From positions 1 through 62,319 of the forward strand of contig CACHCR010000001.1 in NCBI GenBank assembly GCA_902578385.1: a stretch of 62,319 nucleotides of DNA. The letters run 5' to 3'. Made by a program: the position numbers and the translations under genes. Shown here one piece after another: positions 16,199-25,077 of the stretch. Origin of the DNA: an uncultured Fidelibacterota bacterium (GTDB taxonomy: Bacteria > Fidelibacterota > Marinisomatia > Marinisomatales > Marinisomataceae). The notes beneath the pieces are model-generated. The model was given only the letters and a program-made list of their open reading frames with translations, ran no database searches and was not told the DNA's origin. Each line of letters starts with the position of its first letter. Positions within the stretch are counted from its first letter, which is position 1.

Positions 16199-16630
16199 AT
16201 GAACAAAAAAATAGATTTAAATACTCTTTTAGATAGAATAGACGCTCTTGAGTCAAGAATAGAAAAGCTTGATCCTACTAGCAAAAGAAAACTCCCTAGT
16301 AAAAAAGAACAGATTGAAAACATAAAATCTAATTTAGAAGAATGGTCTCAAAAATTTCCAACACTAGATATAGAGTTTGAGTTATTAAAAATGCTTGATT
16401 GGTTGAAAGCAAATCAAAAGCGTAAAAAAGATTATAGGGCTTTTTTTAGAAATTGGCTTCGGAAGTCTTCAAATTCAATTGAAAAAAATGTCCAAGATGT
16501 TTATCGATATATTTATGGGTGTAAAAATAATAAAGACTGTAAACATCAAGAGTCGGAATACAAAGATATGGTTATTTTCTGCAAACAATGCGATTCGCAA
16601 AAAAAGATTATTAAATCGATAAGAGCCTAA
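16199..16630 (+). CDS. uncharacterised Cys-tailed protein; middle resembles phage-type replication/helicase-loader helices
   Basis: A 143-residue protein I do not recognise as a named family. Residues 1-55 are strongly charged with a heptad-like helix (LLDRIDALESRIEKL). Residues 60-95 read '...MLDWLKANQKRKKDYRAFFRNWLRK', which resembles the tryptophan-bearing helices at the C-terminus of some phage replication proteins and DnaT-like helicase loaders (resemblance only). The C-terminal 35 residues contain C-x5-C-x-H and later C-x2-C, a possible zinc site. It stands alone on + and its stop overlaps the rplI stop by 4 bases. Codon use looks like its neighbours, so there is no sign of recent transfer. 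Confidence 0.6.
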   Translation: MNKKIDLNTLLDRIDALESRIEKLDPTSKRKLPSKKEQIENIKSNLEEWSQKFPTLDIEFELLKMLDWLKANQKRKKDYRAFFRNWLRKSSNSIEKNVQDVYRYIYGCKNNKDCKHQESEYKDMVIFCKQCDSQKKIIKSIRA

Positions 16631-17073
16631 TCTTCTTTTTCAATTAATAAATTAAAACTTCCAGAAAGTTCACTTGTAAAAACAATATCAATTTTATGTT
16701 CTCCTAATGTTTTTATTGGAGAAGATAGAATAATGTATTTTTTATCAATTGTGATTCCGTTCTCATCTAAAAGTTTTGCGATATCAATTTTTGTAACAGA
16801 TCCAAATAACTTGTCACCTTCTTCTGATTTCATTTTTAAAGAAAGGTCAAGTTTTTCTAATTCTTTTAAAACTGAATTAAGACTATCTTTTTGTCTTTCA
16901 AGCTTTCTTTCTTCTACTCTATTGGCCTCTTCGAAGCTTTTCTGTTGTTGTTCTGTAAAAAGGATAGCAAGCTTTTGTGGCATCAAATAATTTCGAGCGA
17001 ATCCAGGTTTAACCTCAACAACATCACCTTTTTGGCCCAACTTATGAACGTCTTCTTTTAAAATAATTTTCAT
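16627..17073 (-). CDS. rplI: 50S ribosomal protein L9
   Basis: Started at the ATG at 17073 (MKIILKEDVHKLGQKGDVV), giving 148 residues, the family's normal length. A further in-frame start at 17112 lies inside rpsR and adds non-conserved residues. The conserved N-terminal RNA-binding domain with 'VKPGFARNYLMP' is followed by a long connecting helix and a C-terminal domain. L9 binds 23S rRNA near the L1 stalk. The start is 1 base after the rpsR stop, with GGGA as a weak ribosome-binding site inside rpsR. Confidence 0.96.
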   Translation of the reverse strand: MKIILKEDVHKLGQKGDVVEVKPGFARNYLMPQKLAILFTEQQQKSFEEANRVEERKLERQKDSLNSVLKELEKLDLSLKMKSEEGDKLFGSVTKIDIAKLLDENGITIDKKYIILSSPIKTLGEHKIDIVFTSELSGSFNLLIEKED

Positions 17074-17074
17074 T

Positions 17075-17299
17075 TTAATCCCTATCAACTGCAGCAAATG
17101 GAAGTAATGCAATATTCCTTGCTCGTTTAATTGCTACTACAAGCTTTCTATGCATTTTACTGCTCGTACCAGTTACTCTTCTTGGAGTTATCTTGCCTTG
17201 ATCATTTATAAATTTTGTTAAAAGCTTAACATCTTTATAGTCAATTTCTTGAATGTTATTTCTTTTGAAATAACAGGATTTTTTTCTACTAGACAACAT
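17075..17299 (-). CDS. rpsR: 30S ribosomal protein S18
   Basis: A 74-residue protein with the S18 core: a 'CYFKRNN' start, '[18 protein letters not shown]', and 'RRVTG...[19 protein letters not shown]'. S18 pairs with S6 on the small-subunit platform. The start codon shares its last base with the S6 stop. In many bacteria ssb lies between rpsF and rpsR; here there is none, so the genes are directly joined. Confidence 0.96.
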   Translation of the reverse strand: MLSSRKKSCYFKRNNIQEIDYKDVKLLTKFINDQGKITPRRVTGTSSKMHRKLVVAIKRARNIALLPFAAVDRD

Positions 17300-17655
17300 T
17301 AGTTTTCCTCCTGAGTTTTGTCTTCATCTTTTGAGCCTTCTTCTTGTGATGGCTCATTGGAAGGCTTTTCATCCAACTTAACAATCATATACTTCATAAC
17401 TTCCTTATTCAAATTTAAAAACACTTTAAACTCATTTACAAAATCAGCATTATTAAATTCTGTATTAAGTAGTACAAAGTTTCCATACTTATGTTTTTTA
17501 ACATTATATGCTAATTGCTTTTTGCCCCAAAAGTCATGATTAACAATACCATGCTTCTTCTCTTCTACAAAGCCTGAAACTTCACTCATAACTTCAGCAA
17601 TTTGTTCCTTATTGGAATTTGGATTTAAAATATATAATACTTCATAATAATTCAT
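17299..17655 (-). CDS. rpsF: 30S ribosomal protein S6
   Basis: Started at the ATG at 17655 ([13 protein letters not shown]) because GGAG lies 6 bases upstream and the residues match the family start. An ATG at 17667 contains that GGAG and would add only MEKI. The result is 118 residues: the S6 fold with '[21 protein letters not shown]', then an acidic tail (about 98-118) rich in Glu and Asp. S6 binds S18 and 16S rRNA. First of the rpsF-rpsR-rplI set, directly after hppA. Confidence 0.95.
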   Translation of the reverse strand: MNYYEVLYILNPNSNKEQIAEVMSEVSGFVEEKKHGIVNHDFWGKKQLAYNVKKHKYGNFVLLNTEFNNADFVNEFKVFLNLNKEVMKYMIVKLDEKPSNEPSQEEGSKDEDKTQEEN

Positions 17656-17666
17656 AATCTTCTCCA

Positions 17667-19706
17667 TTATATTAGTGGCGCTATTACAAGCGATACCACT
17701 GATATCAATTTGATTAAAATATTTAATGATGGTCCTGCTGTGTCTTTAAAAGGATCACCTACGGTATCACCAACAACTGCTGCTTTATGAGCTGTGCTAC
17801 CTTTTCCGCCATGGTGGCCGGATTCAATATATTTTTTTGCATTATCCCATGATCCACCAGCATTGGACATAAATATAGCTAACAATACTCCTGTTACTGT
17901 AACTCCAGCCAAGATACCTCCAAGCATTTCTTTCTGGCCTAGAACCAATCCAAAAACAATAGGAGTAAAGACTGCTAATGCGCCAGGAAGAACCATTTTA
18001 TTGATAGCTGCTGATGTAGCAATATCAACACATTTAGCATAATCAGCTTTAGCTTTTCCATCTAATAAGCCTTTAATTTCTCTAAACTGCCTTCTTACCT
18101 CTTCAATCATTTCAAAAGCAGCATCTCCCACAGCCTGCATAGCAAGTGCAGAAAATACAAATGGTAAAGCTGAGCCAATTAATAATCCTGCCATAACATA
18201 TGGGTTGTTGATATCTAAAGTAAGCCCTCCAACTGTTTCTCTAAATGCTGCAAAAAGTGCTAGAGAAGTCAATGCTGCAGAACCAATGGCAAAGCCTTTC
18301 CCAATTGCGGCTGTTGTATTTCCAACTGCATCAAGTTTATCAGTTCTTTCACGGACTTCTTTTGGTAGTTCCGCCATTTCTGCAATACCACCTGCATTAT
18401 CAGCAATTGGTCCATATGCGTCAACGGCTAATTGAATCCCAATTGTTGACAACATACCAAGCGCAGCTAACGCAATTCCATATAGATGGGCAAAATGATA
18501 TGCTCCTAATATAGACATTGCAATTACTAACACCGGTAAAGCAGTAGAAAACATTCCATTAGCTAAACCAGAAATAATGTTAGTGGCTGAGCCAGTTTCA
18601 CTAGCAGCTGCTACGTTCTGAGAAGGTTTTTGGTGATCAGAGGTATAATATTCAGTTAAAACTCCAATCAAAATACCAGATACTAAACCAACAACAGTTG
18701 CAAGAAAAAGGTCTAAAGCTTGAACATTTTGATACCCATCAGCTAGCGCTACTGGATTTTCAATCAGCTTACTAATTAAAAAATAACTCACAATCGTCAT
18801 GACAGCGCCTGAACCAAACACTCCAATATTAAGCGCAGTCTGAGGATTACCGCCCTCTTTAGTTTTTACAAAAAAAGTACCAAATATTGAAACTAAAATT
18901 CCTGACGCAGCTAAAAATAATGGTAAAAATACTAGACTTTTCTCTCCTGCGGTTGCGGCTAAAACCATAGCTCCAATCATTGAACCAACATATGACTCAA
19001 AAAGATCTGCTCCCATTCCTGCAACATCACCAACATTATCACCAACATTATCTGCAATAGTTGCTGGATTTCTTGGATCGTCCTCTGGGATTCCTGCTTC
19101 CACCTTTCCAACTAGATCCGCACCAACGTCGGCCGCTTTTGTATAAATACCTCCACCTACACGAGCAAATAATGCTATAGATGAAGCACCCATTGCAAAA
19201 CCTGAAACTTTAGTCATAACTAAAGAAAAGTTTGCAGACTCTCCTAAACCGCCGTATAAGAAAAACAGAAGAGATAGACCTAAAATACCTAAACCTACAA
19301 CGTTCATCCCCATTACTGCTCCACCGTTAAATGCAACAGATAGCGCTTTACTTAAACTGCTCCTTGCAGCTTCAGTTGTTCTATGGTTTGCTAATGTTGC
19401 AACTCTCATACCAAGAGCACCAGCTAAACCACTACAAATTGCACCAACTATAAAAGAAAGTGCTACTTCAGTTGTGTTAGATGACATATTAACCCAGTAC
19501 AACAATGCTGCAACTGTTAAAACAAAAATTGTCAAAACTTTGTACTCTCTAACAAGAAATGCTGTTGCACCTTCGCGAATTGCTAAGCCAATTTCCTGCA
19601 TTTTTTCATTACCTGGATTCTGATCAGATATCCATTTACTTCTTATTAACGCAAATACAACTGCCATTAATCCTGACAGTGGTATTAAATAGAATAGATT
19701 TTCCAC
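17667..19706 (-). CDS. hppA: K+-type membrane-bound ion-pumping pyrophosphatase
   Basis: A 679-residue integral membrane protein with about 16 hydrophobic helices. The PPi-binding motifs are present: [20 protein letters not shown] near residue 195, then [20 protein letters not shown], and a C-terminal '[16 protein letters not shown]'. It hydrolyses PPi in the cytoplasm and pumps H+ or Na+ outward. At the cation-site motif near residue 463 it reads [10 protein letters not shown]; Ala (not Lys) at the fifth position is the mark of the potassium-dependent subfamily. Whether it pumps H+ or Na+ cannot be read with confidence. The stop overlaps an ATG upstream of rpsF. It pairs logically with PPDK at 43 kb. 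Confidence 0.95.
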   Translation of the reverse strand: MENLFYLIPLSGLMAVVFALIRSKWISDQNPGNEKMQEIGLAIREGATAFLVREYKVLTIFVLTVAALLYWVNMSSNTTEVALSFIVGAICSGLAGALGMRVATLANHRTTEAARSSLSKALSVAFNGGAVMGMNVVGLGILGLSLLFFLYGGLGESANFSLVMTKVSGFAMGASSIALFARVGGGIYTKAADVGADLVGKVEAGIPEDDPRNPATIADNVGDNVGDVAGMGADLFESYVGSMIGAMVLAATAGEKSLVFLPLFLAASGILVSIFGTFFVKTKEGGNPQTALNIGVFGSGAVMTIVSYFLISKLIENPVALADGYQNVQALDLFLATVVGLVSGILIGVLTEYYTSDHQKPSQNVAAASETGSATNIISGLANGMFSTALPVLVIAMSILGAYHFAHLYGIALAALGMLSTIGIQLAVDAYGPIADNAGGIAEMAELPKEVRERTDKLDAVGNTTAAIGKGFAIGSAALTSLALFAAFRETVGGLTLDINNPYVMAGLLIGSALPFVFSALAMQAVGDAAFEMIEEVRRQFREIKGLLDGKAKADYAKCVDIATSAAINKMVLPGALAVFTPIVFGLVLGQKEMLGGILAGVTVTGVLLAIFMSNAGGSWDNAKKYIESGHHGGKGSTAHKAAVVGDTVGDPFKDTAGPSLNILIKLISVVSLVIAPLI

Positions 19707-20275
19707 TACGCTACTCCTATAGTTTGATTATTATAATTGTTCATTGTGAATTCTTGGCCATTATCTAAAAATGACTTCATTGCTTCATTTGCAAATATTA
19801 TTACATCTTGAACAAGTGGTTGATAACGCTTATTAAAAGGTTTTAAAACGTATTTTTCTGATGGTCTTTTATAATCATCTGCAGCAATACCTACTTTTAA
19901 CCTGTTTATTTTTTCACTTGAAACATATTTTAAAACTGACTTCATTCCGTTATGGCATCCATCTCCGCCATCAGTTCGAAACCTTATTTCGCCTAATGGA
20001 AGATCTACATCATCAAAAATGATGACAAGGTCTTCTTTTTTTGCCTTATAAAAGCTCAAAACTTCATTTATAATAGCGCCACTATTATTCATGCCTGTTG
20101 TTGGTTTTATTAACATGAAACTTGAGCCTTTTTTAGCAACAAAATAATTACCTTTCCCAGGCTTGAACTCAAGTCCATATTTTTCAGCAAAGCTATCCAA
20201 AACCCAATAACCAACATTATGTTTGGTATCAAGATACTTTGGCTCATGGTTGCCCAATCCAACAAAAATAGTCAT
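19706..20275 (-). CDS. pth: peptidyl-tRNA hydrolase
   Basis: A 189-residue Pth. It has '[20 protein letters not shown]' with the catalytic His near residue 20, '[10 protein letters not shown]', and [14 protein letters not shown] (Asp near 94), followed by [11 protein letters not shown]. It frees tRNA from stalled peptidyl-tRNA. The family usually reads GNPG where this one has GNHE, a mild departure. The start overlaps the rplY stop by one base; the rplY-pth pairing is common in bacteria. The stop codon overlaps the hppA start. Confidence 0.94.
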   Translation of the reverse strand: MTIFVGLGNHEPKYLDTKHNVGYWVLDSFAEKYGLEFKPGKGNYFVAKKGSSFMLIKPTTGMNNSGAIINEVLSFYKAKKEDLVIIFDDVDLPLGEIRFRTDGGDGCHNGMKSVLKYVSSEKINRLKVGIAADDYKRPSEKYVLKPFNKRYQPLVQDVIIFANEAMKSFLDNGQEFTMNNYNNQTIGVA

Positions 20276-20997
20276 TATGAATTATCTCCGGATTCGTCTT
20301 TAGCTTCATCTGAAGGCTGTTCTTCAGATTTGTTTTCTGCATCTCCCGAAGGCTTTTCTGAATCAGATGAATCTTCGCCATCAGGTGCATCATCAGATGT
20401 GTCATCAGATGTGTCATCTTCTGCAACTTCAACAGTTTCTTCTTTTTCTTCTTTTGGCTCTTGAACAGATACTACTGCAATATCATCTGCTGTTAACATT
20501 TCAATATCCGCTGGCAATGTTATATCTTTCACAAAAAGATTTGTATTCATTTCCATGTCAGTAACATCAATTTCTAAAAACTCTGGAATTTCAGAAGGTT
20601 TACATTTCACAGAGACAGAGTTTAACATTTGAACTAAAATTCCACCAAGCTTCACCCCTTGCGAGTCTCCTACGCTTCTTACAGCTACATCTAGTGTGAT
20701 CTTTTCATCTTCTTTCACTTTCTGAAAATCAATATGCATTATTTCATCTGTAACAGGGTGATATTGAATTTCTTTAACTAGTACAAATTGATTTTTGTCT
20801 TCTACGTTAATTTCAAAAATCATTTGTCCAGTTCTTAGTGCTTTATTTAAACTAATCTTATCTATTGATAAGGAAATTCCTTCAGCCCCAGAGTGATATA
20901 CTACCCCTGGTACCTTGTTCTGCAATCTAGTTCTCCTAGCTGCTGATGTTCCGTGACCTGTTCTAATATCTACATTTAATTTTTCAAATTTGCTCAT
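20275..20997 (-). CDS. rplY: 50S ribosomal protein L25 (CTC form) with acidic tail
   Basis: A 240-residue bL25 of the longer CTC type. An N-terminal 5S rRNA-binding domain (about 1-92, with 'GTSAARRTRLQNKVPGVVY' near the start) and a TL5-like C-terminal domain (about 95-185) are followed by a tail of about 55 residues made almost only of Glu, Asp, Ser, Thr and Pro. The tail contains DDTS repeats encoded by a perfect 12-base tandem repeat. Long acidic tails are common in this type. It lies between prs (overlap of 4 bases) and pth. Confidence 0.93.
   Translation of the reverse strand: MSKFEKLNVDIRTGHGTSAARRTRLQNKVPGVVYHSGAEGISLSIDKISLNKALRTGQMIFEINVEDKNQFVLVKEIQYHPVTDEIMHIDFQKVKEDEKITLDVAVRSVGDSQGVKLGGILVQMLNSVSVKCKPSEIPEFLEIDVTDMEMNTNLFVKDITLPADIEMLTADDIAVVSVQEPKEEKEETVEVAEDDTSDDTSDDAPDGEDSSDSEKPSGDAENKSEEQPSDEAKDESGDNS
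20392..20415. repeat. 12-base tandem repeat inside rplY
   Basis: ATCAGATGTGTC occurs twice in tandem, with a partial third copy. Read on the minus strand it encodes Asp-Asp-Thr-Ser units of the disordered acidic tail. Such a repeat can expand or shrink by slippage without a frameshift. Confidence 0.8.
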
Positions 20998-21956
20998 GTT
21001 ACTTTCCTAAATAGTTGACTTACTGACTCACCGTTATGAATCCTGTTAATTGTTTCTGCAAAAATTTTTGCAGATGAAATCTTTTTTAATTTTTTGCAAC
21101 CTTCTTTATTTGATATGTCTATAGTGTCGGTTATAAAAATTGTGTCTACAATATCATCAGAAAGCTTATCAAGTGCATTAGAAGAGAATATTCCGTGTGT
21201 TGCAGCAACAGTAACTGATAAAGCTCCTTTTTCTTTAGCTATTTTAGCAGCATTAGAAATTGTACCAGCAGTATCGATCATATCATCTATAATTAATATA
21301 TGTTGATTTTTTAAATCGCCAACAACTGAAACCACCTCTGATTGATTGTGTGCGTTTCTTCTTTTATCTACAAGAGCAAAACTCATTTCAAGTCTTTTCG
21401 CATAAGATTGGCCTAGTTTACTTGATCCCATATCAGGAATTAAAACTGTACAGTTATTCTTGTCTGATAAGTTATGAAAGTGTTTTTCAAGCTCTGGCAT
21501 TAAAACTAAACTACCATAAATGTTATCAACAGGTTTTGATGAGAAACCCTGAATTTGTGTAGAATGTAAGTCCATTGTTACAATTCTATTTGCACCAGCT
21601 TTAATAAATATATCCATCATAACTTTGGCAGAAATAGGAACTCTAGGCTCATCTTTTCTATCTTGTCTAGAATAACCAAAATAAGGCATTATAACATTTA
21701 TTCTCTTTGCGCTTGCCCTTTTTGCAGCATCAATCATAAGTGCTAATTCAACAATATTATCTGCTGGGGGATTTGTTGATTGAACTAGATAAATATCATT
21801 TCCTCTAAGATTTTCTTCAAACTTTATCCAAATTTCTCCATCACTAAATCGTTTTATAGATAAATCTCCTAAAGACGTACCACACTCATTAGCAATTTGC
21901 ATTGCAAGTTGAGGATTGCTTGATCCTGCAAATATTTTTTTTACGTATTTACCCAT
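20994..21956 (-). CDS. prs: ribose-phosphate pyrophosphokinase
   Basis: A 320-residue PRPP synthetase with the family's full set: 'RFSDGEIWIKFEENLRG', the 'PYFGYSRQDRK' loop, 'MDLHSTQIQGF' (metal-binding region), and the PRPP-binding loop IIDDMIDTAGT near residue 220. It makes PRPP from ribose 5-phosphate and ATP for nucleotides, His and Trp. The start lies 7 bases from the tRNA-Gln gene on the same strand, so the tRNA and prs are probably on one transcript, as in several bacteria. Confidence 0.96.
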   Translation of the reverse strand: MGKYVKKIFAGSSNPQLAMQIANECGTSLGDLSIKRFSDGEIWIKFEENLRGNDIYLVQSTNPPADNIVELALMIDAAKRASAKRINVIMPYFGYSRQDRKDEPRVPISAKVMMDIFIKAGANRIVTMDLHSTQIQGFSSKPVDNIYGSLVLMPELEKHFHNLSDKNNCTVLIPDMGSSKLGQSYAKRLEMSFALVDKRRNAHNQSEVVSVVGDLKNQHILIIDDMIDTAGTISNAAKIAKEKGALSVTVAATHGIFSSNALDKLSDDIVDTIFITDTIDISNKEGCKKLKKISSAKIFAETINRIHNGESVSQLFRKVT

Positions 21957-21963
21957 AACTTTG

Positions 21964-22035
21964 TTGGGGAGCAGGGACTCGAACCCCGACTGCCTGGACC
22001 AAAACCAGGTGTCCTGCCAATTAGACGACTCCCCA
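21964..22035 (-). tRNA. tRNA-Gln (anticodon UUG)
   Basis: A cloverleaf folds on the minus strand. The acceptor stem is TGGGGAG with CTCCCCA, and the anticodon arm is CCTGG-TTTTGGT-CCAGG with anticodon TTG. The T arm is CGGGG-TTCGAGT-CCCTG. A leading U (pairing with A72) is typical for Gln tRNAs. After discriminator A the genome reads CAA, so the CCA end is not encoded and must be added by enzyme. It sits between ispE and prs. Confidence 0.95.
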
Positions 22036-22038
22036 AAA

Positions 22039-22875
22039 TTATATTGGATTTACATAGTAAGTTGAGTATTGGGGGCCGAAGAAAGATTGTGCTTTCAGCA
22101 CATCTTTTTTTGAAGAAAATATTCCAAACACAGTCGAACCCGTACCCGACAAACTGGCATATTTTGCACCTAAATCCAAAATTCTTAATTTTATTGCGCC
22201 AATTTCTGGATGTGTTTCAAAAACATACATCTCAAAATCATTTTTAAATAGCTTAGAATCAAAATTATTATTTTTTAATTCTTTTAATAAGTTGGACAAG
22301 TTAATGTCCATATTTTCATTTAACAAATAGTTTTTTAATTGATTAAAAGCGCCTTTTGTATTGATTTTTATATTAGGATAAACCAATAAAATATGGTGAG
22401 GTATGTCAGTTTTTAGTATTGGGCTTAACTCTTCGCCTTTCTTGGTACCTAATTGTAATCCACCGTTTACAAAAAAAGCTGAATCAGAGCTTACTTTACT
22501 AGCAAGCTGTGTAAGCAGATCGCTACTTAATGATAAATCAAAAAGATTATTTAAGCCTTTTAAAATAGCCGTGCCATTACTGGATCCACCTCCAAGCCCA
22601 GCATTTATTGGAATATTTTTTTGAATATCAATATTTACATTTGGAATATCTGGAAAAACTTGTTTTATTAAATGAAAAGCCTTTGTCCCAAAGTTTTCTT
22701 CTTGTTTTATTTGGCCAATGTTTGTTTTACATGAAAAATTTTGAGCTTCACTTATTTTAATAATATCAAAGAAATTAATTTCTTGAAAAACTGTAGCAAT
22801 ATTATGAAAACCGTCTTTTCTTTTATTTAAGACGTGAAGTCCAATATTGATTTTTGCATTAGATTTTAATTCCAT
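22039..22875 (-). CDS. ispE: 4-diphosphocytidyl-2-C-methyl-D-erythritol kinase
   Basis: A 278-residue GHMP kinase. 'AKINIGLHVLNKRKDGFHNI' opens it, the ATP loop PINAGLGGGSSNGTA lies near residue 90, and SLSGTGSTVFG lies near the C-terminus. It phosphorylates CDP-ME in the MEP pathway. It overlaps ispDF by 10 bases, so four MEP steps are covered in this window (dxr, ispD, ispE, ispF). The stop is 3 bases before the tRNA. Confidence 0.95.
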   Translation of the reverse strand: MELKSNAKINIGLHVLNKRKDGFHNIATVFQEINFFDIIKISEAQNFSCKTNIGQIKQEENFGTKAFHLIKQVFPDIPNVNIDIQKNIPINAGLGGGSSNGTAILKGLNNLFDLSLSSDLLTQLASKVSSDSAFFVNGGLQLGTKKGEELSPILKTDIPHHILLVYPNIKINTKGAFNQLKNYLLNENMDINLSNLLKELKNNNFDSKLFKNDFEMYVFETHPEIGAIKLRILDLGAKYASLSGTGSTVFGIFSSKKDVLKAQSFFGPQYSTYYVNPI

Positions 22876-24005
22876 CTTTTAAGTGAAATAATTACTTCCG
22901 CTCCCCAACCGTCTTTCATTTCTAAAAAATTTAATCCGTTCCTGGTAATGCTTTTAATAGAAATTTGTTCACTTTTGATATTTAAAATTCCTGCTAATTT
23001 GGAAGAAATTTTACCTTTAACGCTAGAAAGCTTTGGATTATCTAAGACTATTGTTGCATCTAAATGAACTATGCTAATTTCTTCAGGAATTAATAAAACT
23101 ATTTTTTTAAGTAGCTCTAAACTAGAGACATTTTTGAATTCTGGTGTATTTGGAAAGTGTGAGCCTATGTCACCCAGGTTAAGAGCTCCACATATAGCAT
23201 CAATAATTGCGTGGGTCAAAACATCTCCATCTGAATGTGCAACTGTTCCAAAATTGCATGGTACTTTAACTCCTCCAATAATTATGCCATTACCACTTTC
23301 AAGCGAATGAAAATCCAAACCTATGCCATAAAACACATCTTTAGTTAACATAGATTTAACAATTTTTAAATCTTCTTTTGTTGTAATTTTTGTATTAATA
23401 CTGGTGTTTTCATAAATATTTACACCAATTCCACAGTCTTCAACAATAGCTGCTTCGTCTGTATATTCATGAATTACTGAAAGCTTCTTTCTATACGCTT
23501 CATCTAAAACGCTATTATCAAAAACTTGGGGTGTTTCAGCTATCCATAATTTTGATCTATCTACGGTAAATTCTGACTTTTCTTCTTTCACTGATCTAAC
23601 TGTTTCATTAATTTTTTTTGCCAACACCGTTGCTTTTTTATTTTTAGAAAATTTTGCAAGGTCAATAATTAGTTTCTTATTAATAAGTGGCCGAGCAGCA
23701 TCGTGGATAAATATTTTTTTATTTTTTGTGGTAATTTTGCTAAAAGCATTATGAACTGATTGTGCTCTTGAATCGCCGCCCTCACAAATTATTACATCTT
23801 TATATTTCGGTTCGTTTAATTGATTTTTTATCAGATTAATTAATTTTTTTGGTACAACTAAAAATATTGTGGAAAAAAGATTTGTATCAACAAACACATC
23901 TAACGAATAAGAATAAACAGGTTTATTGTTTATCATTTCTACCTGTTTATAGGAACCAAACCTTTCGCCTGATCCAGCCCCCAATATAATAGCAACGTTT
24001 TTCAT
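22866..24005 (-). CDS. ispDF: bifunctional IspD-IspF fusion (MEP cytidylyltransferase / MECDP synthase)
   Basis: A 379-residue fusion. Residues 1 to about 220 are IspD: GAGSGERFG at the N-terminus, HDAARPLI near 100 and 'TDEAAIVE' near 180. Residues from about 225 are IspF: 'GIGLDFHSLESG' (zinc Asp and His), 'HSDGDVLTHAIIDAICGALN' and 'DIGSHFP'. It carries out the third and fifth MEP steps, flanking the ispE step of the adjoining gene. Fusions of ispD and ispF are known in alpha- and epsilon-Proteobacteria and scattered elsewhere. It follows queA with a gap of 1 base. Confidence 0.95.
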   Translation of the reverse strand: MKNVAIILGAGSGERFGSYKQVEMINNKPVYSYSLDVFVDTNLFSTIFLVVPKKLINLIKNQLNEPKYKDVIICEGGDSRAQSVHNAFSKITTKNKKIFIHDAARPLINKKLIIDLAKFSKNKKATVLAKKINETVRSVKEEKSEFTVDRSKLWIAETPQVFDNSVLDEAYRKKLSVIHEYTDEAAIVEDCGIGVNIYENTSINTKITTKEDLKIVKSMLTKDVFYGIGLDFHSLESGNGIIIGGVKVPCNFGTVAHSDGDVLTHAIIDAICGALNLGDIGSHFPNTPEFKNVSSLELLKKIVLLIPEEISIVHLDATIVLDNPKLSSVKGKISSKLAGILNIKSEQISIKSITRNGLNFLEMKDGWGAEVIISLKRWN

Positions 24006-24006
24006 T

Positions 24007-25059
24007 TTAAGTAATCAGCATTGAGTCGCCATAGCTTAAAAACCTATAATTTTTCTTTTTCGCTACTTTGTAGGCATCTTTAATAAATTTATACCCACCG
24101 AATGCAGAGGTAAGCATTAATAATGTACTTTCAGGTTGGTGAAAATTTGTTATCAATCCATCAACTATTTTAAAATCATGGGGAGGATGAATGAATTTGT
24201 TTGTCCATCCCTTTTTAGGTGAAATTTGAAAACCTGAAACGTTTACTGTTTCTAGGGCTCTTACAGTAGACGTTCCTACGGCAAAGATTCTTCTTCTTTT
24301 CCTTTTTGCTTCATTTATTGCAACTGCAGTGCTTGGTGAAACTTCAAAATATTCAGAATCCATGTGGTGTCTATTAAGGTCTTCAACCTGTACAGGTTTA
24401 AATGTTCCTAAACCTATATGTAAGGTTATATAGTAAATATTAACTCCCTTTTTTTCTAGTTTTTTAAGTATTTGCGGAGTGAAATGTAGACCAGCAATTG
24501 GTGCTGCTACTGCACCTCTTTTTTCCGCGTATACTGTCTGATATCTCTCTTTATCAGCTGGAGTTGTTGGACGCTCAATATATGGTGGCAAGGGCGGATG
24601 ACCAAGTTTATCTAAAATATTATCAAAATTTCCTTTATCAAATTCAAATCGAACAACCCTCCCCCCTGAAACTGTATTATCAATTACATCACAAAAAAGA
24701 CTATCTGATAAAATTAGCTTATTACCTATTCTAACTTTTCTTGCGGGTTTAACCAAAACCTCCCATAAACGATCACCAAGTTCTCTTAATAGAAAAATTT
24801 CAACTTTTGCATCTGTTCTATCTTTGGTTGCAAAAAGCTTTGCTGGAAACACTTTAGTGTTATTAAGAATTAGTAAATCATTTTTTTGAAAGTAGTCGGT
24901 TATGTTTGAAAATTTTTTATGCTTGATTGATTCATCTTTCCTATTTAAAACCATCATTTTTGCTCCGTCTCTTTTTTGCTTTGGTTTTTGAGCAATAAAT
25001 TTTTTAGGAAGCTGGTATCTAAAGTCGGTTAGCTTGTATTTTTTCTTTTTTTCTATCAT
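24007..25059 (-). CDS. queA: S-adenosylmethionine:tRNA ribosyltransferase-isomerase
   Basis: A 350-residue QueA. 'FRYQLPKKFIAQKPKQKRD' opens it; later come PLPPYI, 'RYQTVYAEKRGAVAAPIAGL', 'HIGLGTFKPV' and the C-terminal 'FHQPESTLLMLTSAF', all typical. It transfers and isomerises the ribosyl group of SAM onto preQ1 in tRNA during queuosine synthesis. AAGGAG lies about 8 bases before the ATG. ruvB lies 18 bases upstream; the ruvB-queA order is common in bacteria. Confidence 0.95.
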   Translation of the reverse strand: MIEKKKKYKLTDFRYQLPKKFIAQKPKQKRDGAKMMVLNRKDESIKHKKFSNITDYFQKNDLLILNNTKVFPAKLFATKDRTDAKVEIFLLRELGDRLWEVLVKPARKVRIGNKLILSDSLFCDVIDNTVSGGRVVRFEFDKGNFDNILDKLGHPPLPPYIERPTTPADKERYQTVYAEKRGAVAAPIAGLHFTPQILKKLEKKGVNIYYITLHIGLGTFKPVQVEDLNRHHMDSEYFEVSPSTAVAINEAKRKRRRIFAVGTSTVRALETVNVSGFQISPKKGWTNKFIHPPHDFKIVDGLITNFHQPESTLLMLTSAFGGYKFIKDAYKVAKKKNYRFLSYGDSMLIT

Positions 25060-25077
25060 ATACTTCTCCTTAATTCT

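Noticed and set aside
20219-20564. Ser-rich + strand frames opposite the rplY tail
   Set aside because: They arise from the reverse complement of the Asp/Glu/Ser codons in the acidic tail.
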